Shown one piece after another: positions 8,912 to 16,882 of a stretch of 50,232 nucleotides of DNA. The notes beneath the pieces were generated by a model that was given only the letters and a program-made list of their open reading frames with translations, did no database searches and was not told the origin of the DNA. Source of the DNA: CAWUIO01 sp963922455. GTDB lineage: Bacteria > Bacteroidota > Bacteroidia > Cytophagales > Microscillaceae. The stretch lies in the NCBI GenBank assembly GCA_963922455.1, contig CAWUIO010000040.1:1-50232 (forward strand), given 5' to 3'. Numbering within the stretch: position 1 is the first letter of the stretch; each line of letters begins with the position of its first letter. The position numbers were made by a program, and so were the translations under genes.

Positions 8912-10001
8912 CGGTAGAAAATTTATACGTACAATGCGACCTAAACACTTCGCCAGGGCTTAAAATGGTATTGGGAAACGCTGGCTGATTTGGAGAGTTT
9001 GGGAAGTGCTGCGTCTCCAGACAAAAAGCTTCTCTTTTAAGATAAGGTTTCCCACTTTTCCCTATATCCTGCCCACTTAAGAAGTTTCCCCCATAAAACT
9101 GCATCCCGGGCTCGTTGGTATACACTTCCATTACGCGTCCGCTTTCGGGTTCGCTCACCCGGGCGGCAAAAACCAGCCCATCCGCATTTTTGGGAGAATC
9201 ATGCAAGACATAGTTGTGATCATAGCCTACACCAAAAGTTAGTTGTTGGTTGCTCTCTTGCAAGTCTTGCCCTACTCTTTTGGCTTGGGTAAAATCAAAA
9301 GGGCTTCCTGAAACATTAGCCAATTTGCCGGTTGGAATCAATTGCTCATTTACTGGAGTATAGTATTGGGCATTGATCTCGAGCACGTGTTCCTCGATGC
9401 TGCCTTCCCCTTCCCCTTTGAGGTTGAAGAAGGAGTGGTGGGTAAGGTTTAGGGGAGTCTTTTTATCCGTACGGGCTTCGTAGCTTATTTTGAGCTCATT
9501 GTCATTGCTCAGTTGGTAGCTCACTTTTGCGTGGAGCTTGCCCGGGTAACCTTCTTCCATATCCGGGGAGGTACGGGTAAATTCTAGCCATTGATCATTG
9601 ATTTGCTGGGCCTCCCAAATCACTTCGTGAAATCCTTGAGGGCCACCGTGCAAGTGATTTGGCCCATTATTAACGGCCAAGAGGTACTCCTCATCATCCA
9701 AACTAAATTTGCCATGCGCAATTCGATTGGCATAACGGCCAATAACCGACCCGAAGTATCTTTCATGGGCCTTCTGATACTTTTCTAAACTCGAAAAACC
9801 CAGTACTATATCCTTAAAATGACCATCTCTATCGGGAACGAGTAGCGAGATCAGTCTTTGACCATAATTGGTAAATGTAGCCTCTATACCCTGGCTATTG
9901 CTAAGCACGTACACACCCACTTGCTTGCCGTTTACGATTTTGTCAAAATTGGCTGGGTTAATTTTGGGAGGCGTGTGATTTGAATATTCTTCCTGTGTCA
10001 T
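8904..10001 (-). CDS. galM: Aldose 1-epimerase (mutarotase)
   Basis: Interconverts alpha and beta anomers of aldoses such as galactose and glucose, in the Leloir pathway. Family marks are present in order: GRYANRI (about 89-94), NNGPNHLHGG (111-120), LTHHSFFNLKG with the catalytic-acid His (about 189), GYDHNYVL, and CLETQHFPNSPNQ carrying the catalytic-base Glu near residue 331. Length of 365 residues is normal. No signal peptide, so probably cytoplasmic. No other galactose genes lie beside it, so it is a stand-alone housekeeping copy. Its last codons form part of the shared terminator hairpin with the convergent M1 peptidase gene. Confidence 0.94.
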   Translation of the reverse strand: MTQEEYSNHTPPKINPANFDKIVNGKQVGVYVLSNSQGIEATFTNYGQRLISLLVPDRDGHFKDIVLGFSSLEKYQKAHERYFGSVIGRYANRIAHGKFSLDDEEYLLAVNNGPNHLHGGPQGFHEVIWEAQQINDQWLEFTRTSPDMEEGYPGKLHAKVSYQLSNDNELKISYEARTDKKTPLNLTHHSFFNLKGEGEGSIEEHVLEINAQYYTPVNEQLIPTGKLANVSGSPFDFTQAKRVGQDLQESNQQLTFGVGYDHNYVLHDSPKNADGLVFAARVSEPESGRVMEVYTNEPGMQFYGGNFLSGQDIGKSGKPYLKREAFCLETQHFPNSPNQPAFPNTILSPGEVFRSHCTYKFSTDT

Positions 10002-10402
10002 GATAGGTTTATCAGGATTTACCTGCTTTTTACGAGTTATAAAATGAGCAAATTGTCAAGGATTGAGTAATAGGGTCGCAAAATACAGATACTTCTAGGT
10101 TTTTTTATATAATTGGCCGCTTTATAGGAAAAGTTTTGTGGGAAAGTATGCGTACAGCCTACGATGGCCAGTAAGATTTTAAGAATGGGTAGGGCTTGCC
10201 TGATAAAATAAAGGCTGGTATGAAAGTATGGCTTAAGTAGGCTGCCCGTGACCCACTCAATTAAATTGTAAATTAGGAGTGTATACAGCGGGGGGAAGAA
10301 GCGGGCATATTGAGCAAAAAAAACACCTCATAAGGTATCATAACCCTATGAGGCAAGGTCTTTGGGACTTTGAGCCCAATCAAAGAAAAAAGTAGCGTGA
10401 CC
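10002..10402. other. Intergenic region between galM and rpmA
   Basis: About 400 bp without a supported gene. It holds the rpmA terminator (10315-10353) and presumably the galM promoter. One minus-strand frame stays open for close to 100 codons but has no usable start codon or recognisable motif. No copy of the dispersed element lies here. Confidence 0.5.
10315..10353 (-). terminator. Intrinsic terminator after rpmA
   Basis: On the minus strand a hairpin with arms CCTCATA and TATGAGG, extended inward by GGT/ACC, is followed by a run of eight T residues. It lies about 50 nt after the rpmA stop codon and ends the L21-L27 operon. Confidence 0.85.
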
Positions 10403-10759
10403 CTACTCGGCCGAAGCTTCTTCAACTGCGGGACTAGCTTCTACGGGAGCAGGAGTTTCTTCTACTTTGGGTCCTTTTTCCTGGGGGACCATTTCGGCTA
10501 ATGGATTTAAGGGCTCAAGATACACGTAAGAACGGTTTTGCCGGCCTTTACGGAATCGGACAATCCCATCGGTGAGGGCAAATAAGGTATGGTCTTTACC
10601 CATGCCAATATAATTGCCAGGATGGTGTTTTGTGCCACGTTGACGAACAATAATATTACCCGATTTGGCAATCTGTCCACCAAAAATCTTTACACCCAAG
10701 CGTTTACTTTCCGACTCACGTCCGTTCCGGGAACTACCGGCTCCTTTTTTATGTGCCAT
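10403..10759 (-). CDS. rpmA: 50S ribosomal protein L27 with acidic tail
   Basis: Ribosomal protein bL27, whose N-terminus reaches the peptidyl-transferase centre. The sequence starts MAHKKGAGSSRNGRESESKRLG and carries the core GGQIAKSGNIIVRQRGTKHHPG and GKDHTLFALTDGIVRF. The standard protein is about 85 residues; this one has 118, because a tail of roughly 33 residues rich in P, E, A and V (from about residue 86) is added at the C-terminus. It lies 23 nt downstream of rplU in the usual L21-L27 operon and is followed by a strong terminator. Confidence 0.97.
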   Translation of the reverse strand: MAHKKGAGSSRNGRESESKRLGVKIFGGQIAKSGNIIVRQRGTKHHPGNYIGMGKDHTLFALTDGIVRFRKGRQNRSYVYLEPLNPLAEMVPQEKGPKVEETPAPVEASPAVEEASAE

Positions 10760-10782
10760 GGTTCTAAGGGGTTTTTGAGGGT

Positions 10783-11094
10783 TTAGGCTGTAATATCTTC
10801 TATCATCACTTTCGTAAGGTGCTGGCGGTGGCCATTCTTCTTACGATAGTCTTTGCGACGTTTCATTTTGAATACGATCACTTTATCACCTTTAAGGTGC
10901 TCCATAATCTTGGCGGATACTTTGGCACCTTTAACGGTAGGTTCGCCGACCATTACCTTGCCGTCTTGGTCAACGAGCAAGACCTTGTCAAAAGTCACAG
11001 TTTCGCCTTCTTCGTGCTTCAATCTATGAGTATATATGTATCGGTCTTTCTCAACTTTAAACTGCTGACCGGCTATTTCTACGATCGCGTACAT
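10783..11094 (-). CDS. rplU: 50S ribosomal protein L21
   Basis: Ribosomal protein bL21, which binds 23S rRNA. It begins MYAIVEIAGQQFKVEKDRYIY and ends with the conserved basic KMKRRKDYRKKNGHRQHLT segment followed by VMIEDI. I chose ATG 11094, giving 103 residues, which is the family length; the frame also runs upstream to 11130, but those codons lie in the leader, downstream of or overlapping the promoter. First gene of the rplU-rpmA operon. Confidence 0.97.
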   Translation of the reverse strand: MYAIVEIAGQQFKVEKDRYIYTHRLKHEEGETVTFDKVLLVDQDGKVMVGEPTVKGAKVSAKIMEHLKGDKVIVFKMKRRKDYRKKNGHRQHLTKVMIEDITA

Positions 11095-11127
11095 AATGGA
11101 TATTGAGTTATTCTTATAAACGGATTG

Positions 11128-11135
11128 CAAAGATA
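11128..11135 (-). promoter_or_regulatory. rplU promoter -7 box
   Basis: TATCTTTG on the minus strand, a full TAnnTTTG match, with ATTG about 20 nt upstream as a near-consensus -33. It would give a leader of roughly 30 nt before rplU. Confidence 0.55.
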
Positions 11136-11185
11136 GTAAAAGCTGGCAAAATAGCCAATATTATGCTGTTTATATTCAGGAATTT

Positions 11186-11290
11186 GGGCGTGCCCCTCCA
11201 TTGCATTTCGGGTCGGGCTTTCCGTTGCAAGTCCTCGCCCCCCCCGCATGCCCCCCCAAGCTGTGGGCTTTCCACTGCAATCCCTCACGC
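11186..11290 (+). repeat. Divergent member of the structured element family, copy K
   Basis: GC-rich 105-bp sequence that begins GGGCGTGCCCC and ends ATCCCTCACGC, with GGGTCGGGCTTTCCG in the middle. These three blocks correspond in order to blocks of copies A to I, but the rest differs. Its ends pair as GCGTG/CACGC, replacing the GGCTK/MAGCC pair of the others. It lies between the divergent rplU and patatin genes. Confidence 0.65.
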
Positions 11291-11376
11291 GGAAAGGTTT
11301 TATTTGAGCCATCAGGGGCTTAGACTGTATAAATTGTTTTATAAATTCAGACACTATAAATTTATACACACGATAT

Positions 11377-12309
11377 ATGAAACATCTAGGAATTTCCGGG
11401 GGAGGGACCAAGATTGCGGGACTGTTTGGGGCAGCTGAAGCCATCATTACCCAAAAAAACTACCACCCCGACGTGATTTCTGGCATTTCGGCTGGAGCTT
11501 TACTTTCCTTACCGCTCGCCTTGGGCAAGCTCGCCCGCATTAAGGAACTCGTCTTAAACCTAGATTTTGACACCTTTTTTAATGTCAACCCAGTAAACAA
11601 AAAGGGAAATATCCGGGTGTTTAATGCCATCAAGAAAATTATAGGGGGCAAACCCTATTTGGGAAAACAAGACAACCTGGCCAAACTATTGCGCGAGGTG
11701 GTCACCCAAAACGAGTTTGCCGATTACCAAAGAGACGAAGCCTTGGCGGTATGCATCGTAGGCTCCGTAGATTTTTACACAGGCCGTAGATTTTATATGA
11801 ACCTCAAAGAGGTAGCCTATGATGATTTTGTCAACTTTGTAAATGCCTCGGCTTCCATCCCTATTTTTACCCAGGGCTTTGAGTTTAGTAGGCCCATTCG
11901 AGATTTTGAAGACCGCCAGAGCAGTTACTCCAAAATTCTCCTCTACGATGGTGGAGTCCGGGACCACAGTCCGACAGCCAAAATCCTAGCCAGCCCGGTG
12001 TTTGATATTCGGGAAAGTTGCACCCTTTTTTCCCGGCCCGAAGCCTTAGAAGATATTTTGGCTCCCGAGGATTTTGAGCCTAAAAATTTATTGTCCATCC
12101 TAGACCGGTACGTAGAAATAACCAATGCCGAGGTGTCTAAAAACGATGCCACCCTCGAAAAAGAAGTAATCCGCGATAAAAATATCAAAGACCACGGCAC
12201 CATCTATCTGCCCCGGGTTATGAAAAGTGTATACGATGTTGATAATGGGCGGCTCCAGGAATTGTACAATCGTTCCCAAGATGCTGTAGAAACCAATTGG
12301 GTACCTTAA
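11377..12309 (+). CDS. Patatin-like phospholipase family protein
   Basis: Serine hydrolase of the patatin family, using a Ser-Asp dyad to cleave acyl esters of lipids. The oxyanion-hole glycines are in GISGGGTKIAG (5-15), the nucleophile is Ser38 in the elbow GISAG, and the dyad Asp191 is in YDGGVRD. 310 residues, no signal peptide or membrane segment, so probably cytoplasmic and possibly membrane-associated. A divergent element copy (K) lies upstream and element B downstream on the opposite strand. The substrate cannot be predicted. No operon partner. Confidence 0.9.
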   Translation: MKHLGISGGGTKIAGLFGAAEAIITQKNYHPDVISGISAGALLSLPLALGKLARIKELVLNLDFDTFFNVNPVNKKGNIRVFNAIKKIIGGKPYLGKQDNLAKLLREVVTQNEFADYQRDEALAVCIVGSVDFYTGRRFYMNLKEVAYDDFVNFVNASASIPIFTQGFEFSRPIRDFEDRQSSYSKILLYDGGVRDHSPTAKILASPVFDIRESCTLFSRPEALEDILAPEDFEPKNLLSILDRYVEITNAEVSKNDATLEKEVIRDKNIKDHGTIYLPRVMKSVYDVDNGRLQELYNRSQDAVETNWVP

Positions 12310-12350
12310 AAGGGCGGGGATAGAAGTAGTTTGATAAACGAAGCTCTTAA

Positions 12351-12475
12351 GCTTAGGGATGGAGCGGCCTGTTTGAGCCCGCCGCTGGCTGTGCGTAAGG
12401 GGGCGAGTAGCGAGAGCCCGCCCCCGCGCCACTTCCTTTTCTATAGCAAGATCGCTTTCAACGCGGGGAAGCCCC
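12351..12475 (-). repeat. Dispersed structured element, copy B
   Basis: 125-bp copy. Minus strand begins GGGGCTTCCCCGCG and ends ATCCCTAAGC. Ends pair as GCTT/AAGC plus a G-T wobble; inner helix is CCCCGCG/CGCGGGG. It lies 57 nt beyond the hom stop codon, after the hom terminator, in the same orientation. Confidence 0.85.
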
Positions 12476-12488
12476 AAGACTAAACAAG

Positions 12489-12524
12489 AAACAGCCAGCT
12501 ATTCGTGAGAAGAGCTGGCTGTTT
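12489..12524 (-). terminator. Intrinsic terminator after hom
   Basis: Perfect 12-bp stem, arms AAACAGCCAGCT and AGCTGGCTGTTT, 12-nt loop, followed on the minus strand by a T-rich stretch. It starts 8 nt after the hom stop codon. Confidence 0.8.
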
Positions 12525-12532
12525 ATGCCGAA

Positions 12533-13762
12533 CTACTGAGAAGCCGTAGCCAAAACCTGCTCAGACTTTAAATTACGGGCCTGAACTTTTCTTCCGGTAT
12601 TGGCCAAGAAAACCGGGCGCTTTCTTAATTCTTCTCGGATTTCATATAAATCTTCCAACTTGACCGTGCCAATTACATAGTTGAAATCTTTACCCTGGTA
12701 CTTTTCGCTAATGTCATCAAAGCGGAAGAGGTTTAGGTCTTCATCTTTGTAGTAGCGAAGGTATATTTCCATGGATAGATCGCGGGTATAATGCAATTTC
12801 TTGCCCAGATCGGCTTTGCGATATTCGTATTTATAATCATAACGCAAGGCTGAAATATCGGATAAGACGGCCGAGCCTGTTGGGTGGCCCCCAGCTCCTT
12901 TCCCTAAAAACACTTGCTTACTCGAGAAAGCCGCTTCTACAATCACCCCATTATATTCCTGCTCTACATGGTATAGATAATGCCCTTCGGGTATAAAATA
13001 AGGCATGACCCATAGAGACATCGCTTCATCGTGTATGCGGTCTACGGTAGCAATGAGCTTGAGTTTATACCCTTTTTCCTGAGCAAACTGGATATCGTGC
13101 GGGCTCAAAGCGTCTATCCCATAATTAAAAATGGCCTCGGGAGCGATAAACATCCCATAGGCTTGGGCGGTGACTATACACAATTTGTACTTGGGGTCAA
13201 AGCCGCCAACATCCAAGGTAGGATCGGTCTCCGCGTATCCAAATTCCTGAGCTTGGCCAAGCGCATCTTCATAGCTCATGTTTTCCTGGATCACCTTGCT
13301 GAGGATGTAATTTGAAGAACCATTAAAGATACCGCTCACCGAATATAAGAGCTCATTGTCATAGTATTCAGCCAAATTCCGAATAATGGGAATACTCCCA
13401 CATACCGAGGCCTCATAGAGCAAAGAGGTATTGAATTCCTGTTGTAGGTTGACCAGTTCTTCCAAGTGTTCAGCCAACATCTTTTTATTGGCCGTGACCA
13501 CATTTTTACCCATCCTCAAGGCCTCTGAGACAATATAATAGGCCTCTTCGGCATCGTCAATCAACTCCACTACCAGGTTGATCTCAGGGTCATTTAGGAT
13601 TTCATTCTTGTCATAGATAAAATATTCACTGGGAATACTTCGCTTTTTATTGCGGTGTTTGACACAAATTTTTAGTATTTCGGCATCCAGCTCTGTGCTT
13701 TGGAAGATATCATAGAGACCTTGCCCGACACAGCCGAAGCCAAATAATCCGATTTTTAGCAT
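12533..13762 (-). CDS. hom: Homoserine dehydrogenase
   Basis: Reduces aspartate semialdehyde to homoserine, the branch point to methionine and threonine. N-terminal Rossmann fold with GLFGFGCVGQGLY; KNVVTANKKMLAEH near residue 95; the catalytic-domain stretch ASVCGSIPIIRNL and the characteristic GIFNGSSNYILSKV; then FGYAETDPTLDVGGFD with the catalytic residues; and GKGAGGHPTGSAVLSDI. A C-terminal region of about 70 residues follows. It is monofunctional: no aspartokinase domain is fused. I chose ATG 13762; the frame also allows a TTG at 13774. It is on the same strand as metX and metY but has its own promoter and terminator. Confidence 0.95.
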   Translation of the reverse strand: MLKIGLFGFGCVGQGLYDIFQSTELDAEILKICVKHRNKKRSIPSEYFIYDKNEILNDPEINLVVELIDDAEEAYYIVSEALRMGKNVVTANKKMLAEHLEELVNLQQEFNTSLLYEASVCGSIPIIRNLAEYYDNELLYSVSGIFNGSSNYILSKVIQENMSYEDALGQAQEFGYAETDPTLDVGGFDPKYKLCIVTAQAYGMFIAPEAIFNYGIDALSPHDIQFAQEKGYKLKLIATVDRIHDEAMSLWVMPYFIPEGHYLYHVEQEYNGVIVEAAFSSKQVFLGKGAGGHPTGSAVLSDISALRYDYKYEYRKADLGKKLHYTRDLSMEIYLRYYKDEDLNLFRFDDISEKYQGKDFNYVIGTVKLEDLYEIREELRKRPVFLANTGRKVQARNLKSEQVLATASQ

Positions 13763-13797
13763 TTTGATCAGCAAGTTTATGGATTCAAGAAAGATTG

Positions 13798-13805
13798 CAA
13801 ATATA
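13798..13805 (-). promoter_or_regulatory. hom promoter -7 box
   Basis: TATATTTG on the minus strand (perfect TAnnTTTG), with TCTG 19 nt upstream, one mismatch from TTTG. It predicts a leader of about 30 nt for hom. Confidence 0.55.
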
Positions 13806-13904
13806 GGGATTTAAACCCCTTGGGCAGAATAAATTTCTGGGTAAAGTGCAGTACTTATGCATAAGCTACGGTTTTCTTGGTATTTTACTTATATTAATTT
13901 TGAC

Positions 13905-14942
13905 TTAAGGTTTAGGGTTTTCCAGCCACTTCTTTAAAATAGCTTCCAATTGTTCTACTTCTATCAGAAAACCATCATGCCCATACACGGAGTCTATTAC
14001 TTCCAACTGGGCAAGGGGAATATGTTGGTGTAAAAGTTTTTGTTCGGAGCTCGGGAAAAGGATGTCGGAGGAAATACTGATAATCATCGTTCGGGCCTTG
14101 ATCCTGCTTAGTGCAAGGGCAATGCCCCCTCGTGCACGGCCTACATCGTGAGAATCCATGGCCATGCTAAGAGACCAATAGGCGAAGGCGTGAAAACGGG
14201 CTGCCAGTTTATCGCCTTGATACCTTTGGTAACTGGCCGCCCGGTACTGGTCACTCAGTTCCTCTTTTACTTCTCCTTGAGATTCCTGGTAAATTTGGTA
14301 AGTCCGGTAGGATAACAATGCTAGGGCCCGCGCCGCGCGTAGTCCTTTCATACCCGCCTCCGGGTGGTTTTTAGGCCAAGTGCCATCGGCCGCAATGGCC
14401 ATGCGCTGAGATTCGTTAAAAGCAATGCCCCAGGGGGAATGCTGGGCATTGGTGGCTATGACACACAGGTTTTGGATAAAATTGGGGCGCATAATGGCCC
14501 ATTCTAAGGCTTGCTGCCCTCCCAGAGAGCCCCCAATCACGAGATGGACTTGCTTAATGGCCAGATGCTCCCTTAGCAAGTCTAAAGCACGGACGATATC
14601 CCGGATGCTCAGGTCGGGAAACGAATGAAAATAAGGGGAGCCGCTCTGTGGGTTCAGACTAAGGGCATTGGTAGATCCGTAACAAGAACCCAAAATGTTT
14701 ACACAAATAATGAAGTATCGGCTGGGGTCCAGATAATGTCCGGCCCCCACCAGCCCCGGCCACCACTCCGATGCGTGGGCATTGGCTGTCAATGCGTGGC
14801 AAACCCAAACGACATTAGTCGGGTTACCCTGGGCATCATAGCGAAGGCTGCCTTCGGTGGTATATGCCAATTCAAAAGCAGGTAACTCGCCCCCATTTTC
14901 CAAAGGGAAAGGGCCCGGGCATAAAAATACGTGCTCTTTCAA
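13905..14942 (-). CDS. metX: Homoserine O-acetyltransferase
   Basis: Transfers an acyl group, normally acetyl from acetyl-CoA, to homoserine, which activates it for sulfur addition. Alpha/beta-hydrolase fold: CHALTANAHASEWWPGLVG (substrate site), VNILGSCYGSTNA, nucleophile Ser139 in VIGGSLGGQQALEW, Asp in ISSDILFP and His in YGHDGFLIE. 345 residues, the usual length. It sits between metY upstream and hom downstream on the same strand, completing homoserine to homocysteine synthesis together with metY. A terminator separates it from metY, so it may be transcribed partly by read-through or from its own promoter. Acetyl rather than succinyl use is inferred from family and partner. Confidence 0.93.
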   Translation of the reverse strand: MKEHVFLCPGPFPLENGGELPAFELAYTTEGSLRYDAQGNPTNVVWVCHALTANAHASEWWPGLVGAGHYLDPSRYFIICVNILGSCYGSTNALSLNPQSGSPYFHSFPDLSIRDIVRALDLLREHLAIKQVHLVIGGSLGGQQALEWAIMRPNFIQNLCVIATNAQHSPWGIAFNESQRMAIAADGTWPKNHPEAGMKGLRAARALALLSYRTYQIYQESQGEVKEELSDQYRAASYQRYQGDKLAARFHAFAYWSLSMAMDSHDVGRARGGIALALSRIKARTMIISISSDILFPSSEQKLLHQHIPLAQLEVIDSVYGHDGFLIEVEQLEAILKKWLENPKP

Positions 14943-15013
14943 TAGATAGGATACATTTAACTCGTCCTGCCTTCTGCTGTCTGGATATTAAACATCATTG
15001 AGGCTGGTTTTAA

Positions 15014-15058
15014 TAAAAAAAAAGACGGCTAATCGCAATAGCCGGCGATTAGCCGTCT
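15014..15058 (-). terminator. Intrinsic terminator after metY
   Basis: Perfect 14-bp stem, arms AGACGGCTAATCGC and GCGATTAGCCGTCT, 8-nt loop, followed on the minus strand by a run of nine T residues. It begins 5 nt after the metY stop codon. Confidence 0.92.
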
Positions 15059-15063
15059 AGCCA

Positions 15064-16383
15064 TTAAGCGGTAGCCGGCTCAGCGGTCTTCACTTTATCA
15101 AAAGCTTGCTGAAAATCGGCTTTGATATCTTCGATATGCTCTATTCCCACTGCTACTCGAAGGGAGCTAGGACTTACCCCGGCCGCTTGCTGCTCTTCAT
15201 CACTCAATTGTTGGTGGGTGGTAGAAGCCGGATGGATGATCAAGGTCTTGGCATCACCAACATTGGCCAGGTGACTCGTCAATTGTAAATTATCTACAAA
15301 AGTTTGGGCATTGGCTCTTCCCCCTGTTACTTCAAATGACAAGACGGCCCCAAATCCGTTTCTTAGATACTTTTTGGCCAGTTCGTGGTAGGGATTGTCA
15401 CTTAGCCCAGGGTAATGCACCTTGTCTACCATCTCGTGCCCTTGTAGCCATTGGGCCATTTCCAAGGCATTATCGACGTGCCTTTGTACTCTCAAAGAAA
15501 GGGTCTCCAAACCTTGCAACATCATAAAAGCATTGAAGGGGCTCATGGAGGGGCCAAAATCACGCATGCCTTCTACCCGGGCCCGGATAATATAGGCAAT
15601 ATTGCCAAACGGACCTTCCGGGCCAAAAATATCCCAGAATACCATGCCATGATACCCTTCTGAAGGCTCAGTAAATTGGGGGAACTTGCCATTGCCCCAG
15701 TTAAACTTGCCCGAGTCGACAATGACCCCACCAATACTGGTACCGTGCCCACCAATCCATTTGGTAGCCGATGCGGTCACGACCGAAGCTCCGTGCTCGA
15801 TAGGCCGGAACAAGTAGCCCCCGGCCCCAAACGTATTATCCACCACCAAAGGAATATCATGCTTTTGGGCCAAGGCGGCAATGGCGTCAAAATCTGGAAT
15901 ATTAAACTCAGGGTTCCCAATAGTTTCCAAGTAAATGGCTTTGGTGTTTTCATCCATCAAAGCTTCAAAATTTTCCGGCTTATCTCCTTGGGCAAAACGG
16001 GCCTCAATGCCTAGGCGCTTAAACGCTACTTTGAATTGATTATAGGTTCCTCCATATAAAAAGGTGGTACTCACAAAGTTATCCCCAGACTGCATGATAT
16101 TATTCAGGGCCAAGAACTGAGCAGATTGCCCTGAAGCGGTAGCCAAGGCCGCCACCCCCCCTTCCAAAGCAGCCATACGCTTCTCGAAGACATCATTGGT
16201 AGGGTTCATAATCCGAGAGTAGATGTTTCCAAACTCTTGTAAGGCGAAGAGTTTAGCTCCATGTTCGGAATTTTTAAAATTGAAGGAGGTTGTCTGGTAA
16301 ATAGGCACGGCTCGGGACCCCGTAGTTGGGTCTACCTCTTGGCCGGCGTGAAGTTGCAATGTTTCAAAGCGATACTCGGACAT
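15064..16383 (-). CDS. metY: O-acetylhomoserine sulfhydrylase (PLP)
   Basis: PLP enzyme of the Cys/Met metabolism family that joins O-acetylhomoserine with sulfide to make homocysteine. N-terminal RFETLQLHAGQEVDPTTGSRAVPIYQTTSFNF, the PLP lysine Lys208 in TASATKWIGGHGTSIGG, and the phosphate-binding region SGQSAQFLALNNI. The insertion FWDIFGPEGPFGNIAYIIRARVEGMRDFGP and the length of 439 residues are typical of the sulfhydrylase branch rather than of cystathionine enzymes. Downstream metX supplies its substrate. A leader of about 260 nt with a small Cys/Met-containing reading frame precedes it and may control it. Confidence 0.94.
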   Translation of the reverse strand: MSEYRFETLQLHAGQEVDPTTGSRAVPIYQTTSFNFKNSEHGAKLFALQEFGNIYSRIMNPTNDVFEKRMAALEGGVAALATASGQSAQFLALNNIMQSGDNFVSTTFLYGGTYNQFKVAFKRLGIEARFAQGDKPENFEALMDENTKAIYLETIGNPEFNIPDFDAIAALAQKHDIPLVVDNTFGAGGYLFRPIEHGASVVTASATKWIGGHGTSIGGVIVDSGKFNWGNGKFPQFTEPSEGYHGMVFWDIFGPEGPFGNIAYIIRARVEGMRDFGPSMSPFNAFMMLQGLETLSLRVQRHVDNALEMAQWLQGHEMVDKVHYPGLSDNPYHELAKKYLRNGFGAVLSFEVTGGRANAQTFVDNLQLTSHLANVGDAKTLIIHPASTTHQQLSDEEQQAAGVSPSSLRVAVGIEHIEDIKADFQQAFDKVKTAEPATA

Positions 16384-16473
16384 AGTTTTGGTATATGTAA
16401 TGTTAAATAATGGATACGTAGTTAAAAAATTTGATAGGTTTGGCTCTTCTCAAGGAGAAGGTTAATAACGGAG

Positions 16474-16526
16474 GTAGGGGCTAGCGTGGAGCCCTACATA
16501 CAGCGACAACAGATAGAGTCGTAGGG
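16474..16526 (-). promoter_or_regulatory. Candidate attenuator hairpins in the metY leader
   Basis: Three segments can pair in two exclusive ways on the minus strand: segment 1 CCCTACGAC (16518-16526), segment 2 GTAGGGCT (16490-16497) and segment 3 AGCCCCTAC (16474-16482). Segments 1 and 2 pair, or 2 and 3 pair. Segment 1 lies inside the leader reading frame just before its Cys codons, and segment 2 spans its stop codon. No U-run follows directly, so the output (termination, Rho access or translation) is not clear. Confidence 0.5.
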
Positions 16527-16628
16527 AAGATAAATAGAAAGCATACCCAGCGTGCAAACTCCCATGTCATTAGACAAGACAGTCTTAGAGGTGAGAAACG
16601 TACGTAGGTATTGCACAAAAGTATTCAT
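16494..16628 (-). CDS. Possible 44-residue leader peptide upstream of metY
   Basis: Small ATG frame inside the metY leader. The predicted peptide has four Cys and four Met codons; its last residues are ICCRCM directly before the stop, and MGVCTLGM lies in the middle. Such Cys or Met runs at the end of an upstream frame are typical of leader peptides that sense the charged tRNA level, as known for Cys-rich leaders before sulfur genes in other phyla. It starts about 25 nt downstream of the predicted transcription start and ends 110 nt before metY. No homology is recognised. It may simply be an open stretch by chance; the position before a sulfhydrylase gene makes it worth listing. Confidence 0.45.
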   Translation of the reverse strand: MNTFVQYLRTFLTSKTVLSNDMGVCTLGMLSIYLPYDSICCRCM

Positions 16629-16658
16629 AAGCTCAGGGCTTATTTTTAGGGATTGAGG

Positions 16659-16689
16659 CTAAAATAGTATAATTTTTCTTTGTGGCAAA
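16659..16689 (-). promoter_or_regulatory. metY leader promoter
   Basis: TTTG (16686-16689), exactly 19 nt, then TATTTTAG (16659-16666), one mismatch from TAnnTTTG. It predicts a 5' leader of about 260 nt for metY. Confidence 0.55.
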
Positions 16690-16753
16690 AATTCCCGCCT
16701 GGTCTCTCTCAGAAATTAACATTTTTTACCTACCCATACTAAGGCAAAGATGA

Positions 16754-16882
16754 GGGGCTTGCCCGCGCTATGAACCTTTTGGGCAAATAGTACCTAGGTG
16801 CCCGCGCGGGCCGGGCTGTCACTACTCGCCCCCTTACGCACAGCCCGCGGCGGGCTCAAACAGGCCGTTCCATCCCTAAGCC
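16754..16882 (+). repeat. Dispersed structured element, copy C
   Basis: 129-bp copy starting GGGGCTTGCCCGCGC and ending ATCCCTAAGCC. Ends pair GGCTT/AAGCC; inner helix GCCCGCGC/GCGCGGGC. This is one of two copies not located downstream of a same-strand gene: it lies between the divergent metY and aldo/keto reductase genes. The rest of 16384-17107 holds the metY leader and, near the reductase, unassigned AT-rich sequence. Confidence 0.85.

Noticed and set aside
10040..10340. Minus-strand frame open for nearly 100 codons between rpmA and galM
   Set aside because: There is no ATG, GTG or usable TTG start near its 5' end, it begins at the rpmA terminator, and the hydrophobic residues follow from AT-rich DNA; no family motif seen.
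13854..13865. 12-bp palindrome CTTATGCATAAG between hom and metX
   Set aside because: It is single, AT-rich and lies downstream of metX without promoter features; no support for a regulatory role.
16384..16700. SAM riboswitch upstream of metY
   Set aside because: The conserved core of SAM-I (such as the GGCAACC-type motif) and the SAM-II hairpin-pseudoknot pattern are not found in the leader.
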